A stretch of 6,047 nt of DNA. It comes from Hyphomicrobiales bacterium. GTDB lineage: Bacteria; Pseudomonadota; Alphaproteobacteria; Rhizobiales; Aestuariivirgaceae. The notes below the pieces were generated by a model that saw only the letters and a program-made list of their open reading frames with translations, was not told the DNA's origin and ran no database searches. Shown here piece by piece: positions 4,713-6,047 of this stretch. Within the stretch, counting starts at the first letter, position 1. The number at the start of each line of letters is the position of its first letter. A program made the translations under genes and the position numbers. The DNA lies in assembly GCA_027031305.1 (NCBI GenBank), contig JALVRJ010000010.1, positions 1,605 to 7,651 of the forward strand, in the 5' to 3' direction.

Positions 4713-5984
4713 ATGAACAGGGATTTCTCGCAACCTGACTATCATTTCCATCTCGGCCAGTGGTTCATCGGCGCGCAAATGCTGTTCGTGGCCTTCGGCG
4801 CGCTGGTGCTGGTGCCCATCCTCACCGGGCTAGACCCGAACGTGGCGCTGTTCACCGCCGGAATGGGCACGCTCATCTTCCAGGTGGTCACGCGCGGCAA
4901 GGTGCCGGTGTTCCTGGCCTCCTCCTTCGCCTTCATCTCGCCCATCATCGTCGCTTCCGGCAAGTGGGGCATGGCCGCCACGCTGGGCGGGCTGGCCGCC
5001 GCCGGGCTGGTCTATCTGCTGCTGTCGGGCATGGTGCGGCTGCGCGGCAGCGAGTGGCTGGAGCGATATCTTCCGCGGGTGGTGACGGGGCCGGTGATCA
5101 TGGTCATCGGCCTCATCCTGGCGCCGGTGGCGGTGAACCTGGCGCTGGGCAAGACCGGCGACGGCACCAAGCAGCTGGTGGCGCTGGGCCCGGCGTTGAT
5201 ACTGGCGGGCATCTCGCTGGCCGCCACCATCGCCGCCATCATCTGGGGGCGCGGGCTGGTGCGCGTCATCCCGGTGCTCATCGGCGGTATCGTGGGCTAT
5301 GCGGCGGCCATCGTCATGGACATGATGGGTCATGACGTCATCAATTTCGAGCCCATCGCCAGGGCGGCGTGGTTCGCGGTGCCGAACTTCACCTTCCCCG
5401 AATTCAACATCAACGCCATCCTGTTCATGCTGCCAGTGGCCATCGCACCGGCCATCGAGCATTTCGGCGACATCATCGCCATCGGCCAAGTGACGGGGCG
5501 AGACTATCTGAAGGATCCCGGCGTGGACAAGACGCTGATGGGTGATGGCCTGGCCACCACCGCCGCCGCCCTGCTGGGCGGGCCGCCCAACACCACCTAT
5601 TCGGAGGTCACCGGCGCGGTGACCATCACCCGGGCCTTCAATCCGGCGATCATGACCTGGGCGGCCATGTGGGCCATTCTGCTCGCCTTCGTCGGCAAGC
5701 TGGGCGCGGTGCTGGCCACCATCCCCACCCCGGTGATGGGCGGCATCCTGATGCTGCTGTTCGGCGCCATCGTGGTGGTGGGACTGAATTCTCTGGTGAA
5801 GGCGGGCGAGGACCTGACGCAGCCGCGCAACCTGGTCATCGTGGCGCTCATCCTCATCTCCGGCATCGGCGGGCTGACGCTGAGCTGGGGTGACTTTTCG
5901 CTCACCGGCATTGGCCTTGCGGGCATCGTCGGCGTGCTGGCGAACCTCGTCCTGCCGGGCAAGAAGGTGGTGGAGCGGCTTTGA
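4713..5984 (+). CDS. uraA: NCS2-family uracil permease (UraA-like)
   Basis: The 423-residue inner membrane protein is almost entirely hydrophobic segments, fitting the 14-segment UraA/NCS2 fold, and is expected to import uracil with protons. Family signatures include the start of helix 1 ([18 protein letters not shown], 20-37), the [12 protein letters not shown] segment (66-77), [12 protein letters not shown] (247-258), the [18 protein letters not shown] block (290-307) and [13 protein letters not shown] (339-351). E249 and E298 align by motif with E. coli UraA substrate residues E241 and E290. The third, H245, corresponds to D253 here (EHFGD instead of EHVGH). ATG at 4713 is chosen because GGGGAGGGG (4699-4707) sits 5 nt before it; an in-frame ATG at 4695 would place that site inside the gene. 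Divergence from upp supports uracil as substrate, but xanthine or another nucleobase is not excluded. Confidence 0.9.
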   Translation: MNRDFSQPDYHFHLGQWFIGAQMLFVAFGALVLVPILTGLDPNVALFTAGMGTLIFQVVTRGKVPVFLASSFAFISPIIVASGKWGMAATLGGLAAAGLVYLLLSGMVRLRGSEWLERYLPRVVTGPVIMVIGLILAPVAVNLALGKTGDGTKQLVALGPALILAGISLAATIAAIIWGRGLVRVIPVLIGGIVGYAAAIVMDMMGHDVINFEPIARAAWFAVPNFTFPEFNINAILFMLPVAIAPAIEHFGDIIAIGQVTGRDYLKDPGVDKTLMGDGLATTAAALLGGPPNTTYSEVTGAVTITRAFNPAIMTWAAMWAILLAFVGKLGAVLATIPTPVMGGILMLLFGAIVVVGLNSLVKAGEDLTQPRNLVIVALILISGIGGLTLSWGDFSLTGIGLAGIVGVLANLVLPGKKVVERL

Positions 5985-6047
5985 GCGCCCCTTCCGGGTG
6001 GACGGACGACGCCTTCCTGGGCGGACGGTTGCGCATCCTGCAGCCCG
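5981..6047 (+). CDS. TrmN6-like tRNA1(Val) adenine-N6 methyltransferase, 5' fragment
   Basis: Only 22 codons are visible. They read [22 protein letters not shown] (first residue translated as Met). The segment TDDAFLGGRLRILQP matches, from memory, the N-terminus of alphaproteobacterial SAM-dependent methyltransferases annotated as TrmN6, which methylate A37 of tRNA1(Val). The likely start is TTG at 5981-5983, overlapping the permease stop TGA (5982-5984) in a TTGA arrangement. GGAG at 5972-5975 gives 5-nt spacing. No ATG or GTG lies nearby in this frame. The overlap suggests translational coupling to the permease. The SAM-binding region lies beyond the window, so the assignment rests on a short segment. 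Confidence 0.65.
   Translation, partial: MSAPSGWTDDAFLGGRLRILQP

Noticed and set aside
4470..4778. Upstream extension of the upp reading frame
   Set aside because: Uracil phosphoribosyltransferases begin as at 4469, where a proper ribosome site exists; the extension overlaps the permease start on the other strand.

Overview
The window is GC-rich DNA, very probably from an alphaproteobacterium; a Rhodospirillales-like host is an inference. The evidence is a ferritin-like protein closely resembling, from memory, the Rhodospirillum rubrum encapsulated ferritin, a TrmN6-type methyltransferase N-terminus in the alphaproteobacterial style, and an Irr-like operator. I see no rRNA, tRNA, CRISPR array, insertion sequence or phage gene.

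Layout. Positions 1-404 (minus strand) hold the N-terminal part of a secreted class I cytochrome c, cut by the window edge. Positions 405-701 are a divergent control region. It carries a good sigma70-type promoter for the rightward genes, with a 17-bp Irr/PerR/Fur-type palindrome on its -10 box and a second palindromic cluster upstream. Four rightward genes follow: a rubrerythrin without a rubredoxin domain (702-1124), a fused HdrC/HdrB-like iron-sulfur protein (1265-2632), a short encapsulated-ferritin-family protein (2810-3115) and a DUF3501 protein (3130-3750). A strong but imperfect terminator-like hairpin lies between the first two genes. A pair of inverted dispersed-repeat units lies between the second and third. 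A stem-loop then separates DUF3501 from the convergent upp gene (3837-4469, minus). Across a 243-bp divergent spacer with conspicuous RNA-structure potential lies a uracil-permease-like NCS2 transporter (4713-5984, plus). A trmN6-like methyltransferase gene begins at a TTG overlapping the permease stop and runs off the window.

Working model. The four genes at 702-3750 look like an iron/peroxide protection module. Rubrerythrin would reduce H2O2 at a diiron site, the iron-sulfur protein would supply or relay electrons, and the ferritin-like protein would oxidise and handle Fe(II). DUF3501 has no known biochemical role. The candidate operator over the rubrerythrin promoter fits iron- or peroxide-responsive control. 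Beyond the convergent boundary, the permease and Upp form an ordinary uracil salvage pair: import, then conversion to UMP.

The most interesting signal is the ferritin-like gene. It keeps the core metal-site residues of the EncFtn family but has no visible encapsulin-targeting tail, and no shell gene is present in the window. It sits with rubrerythrin, the Hdr-like protein and DUF3501 instead.
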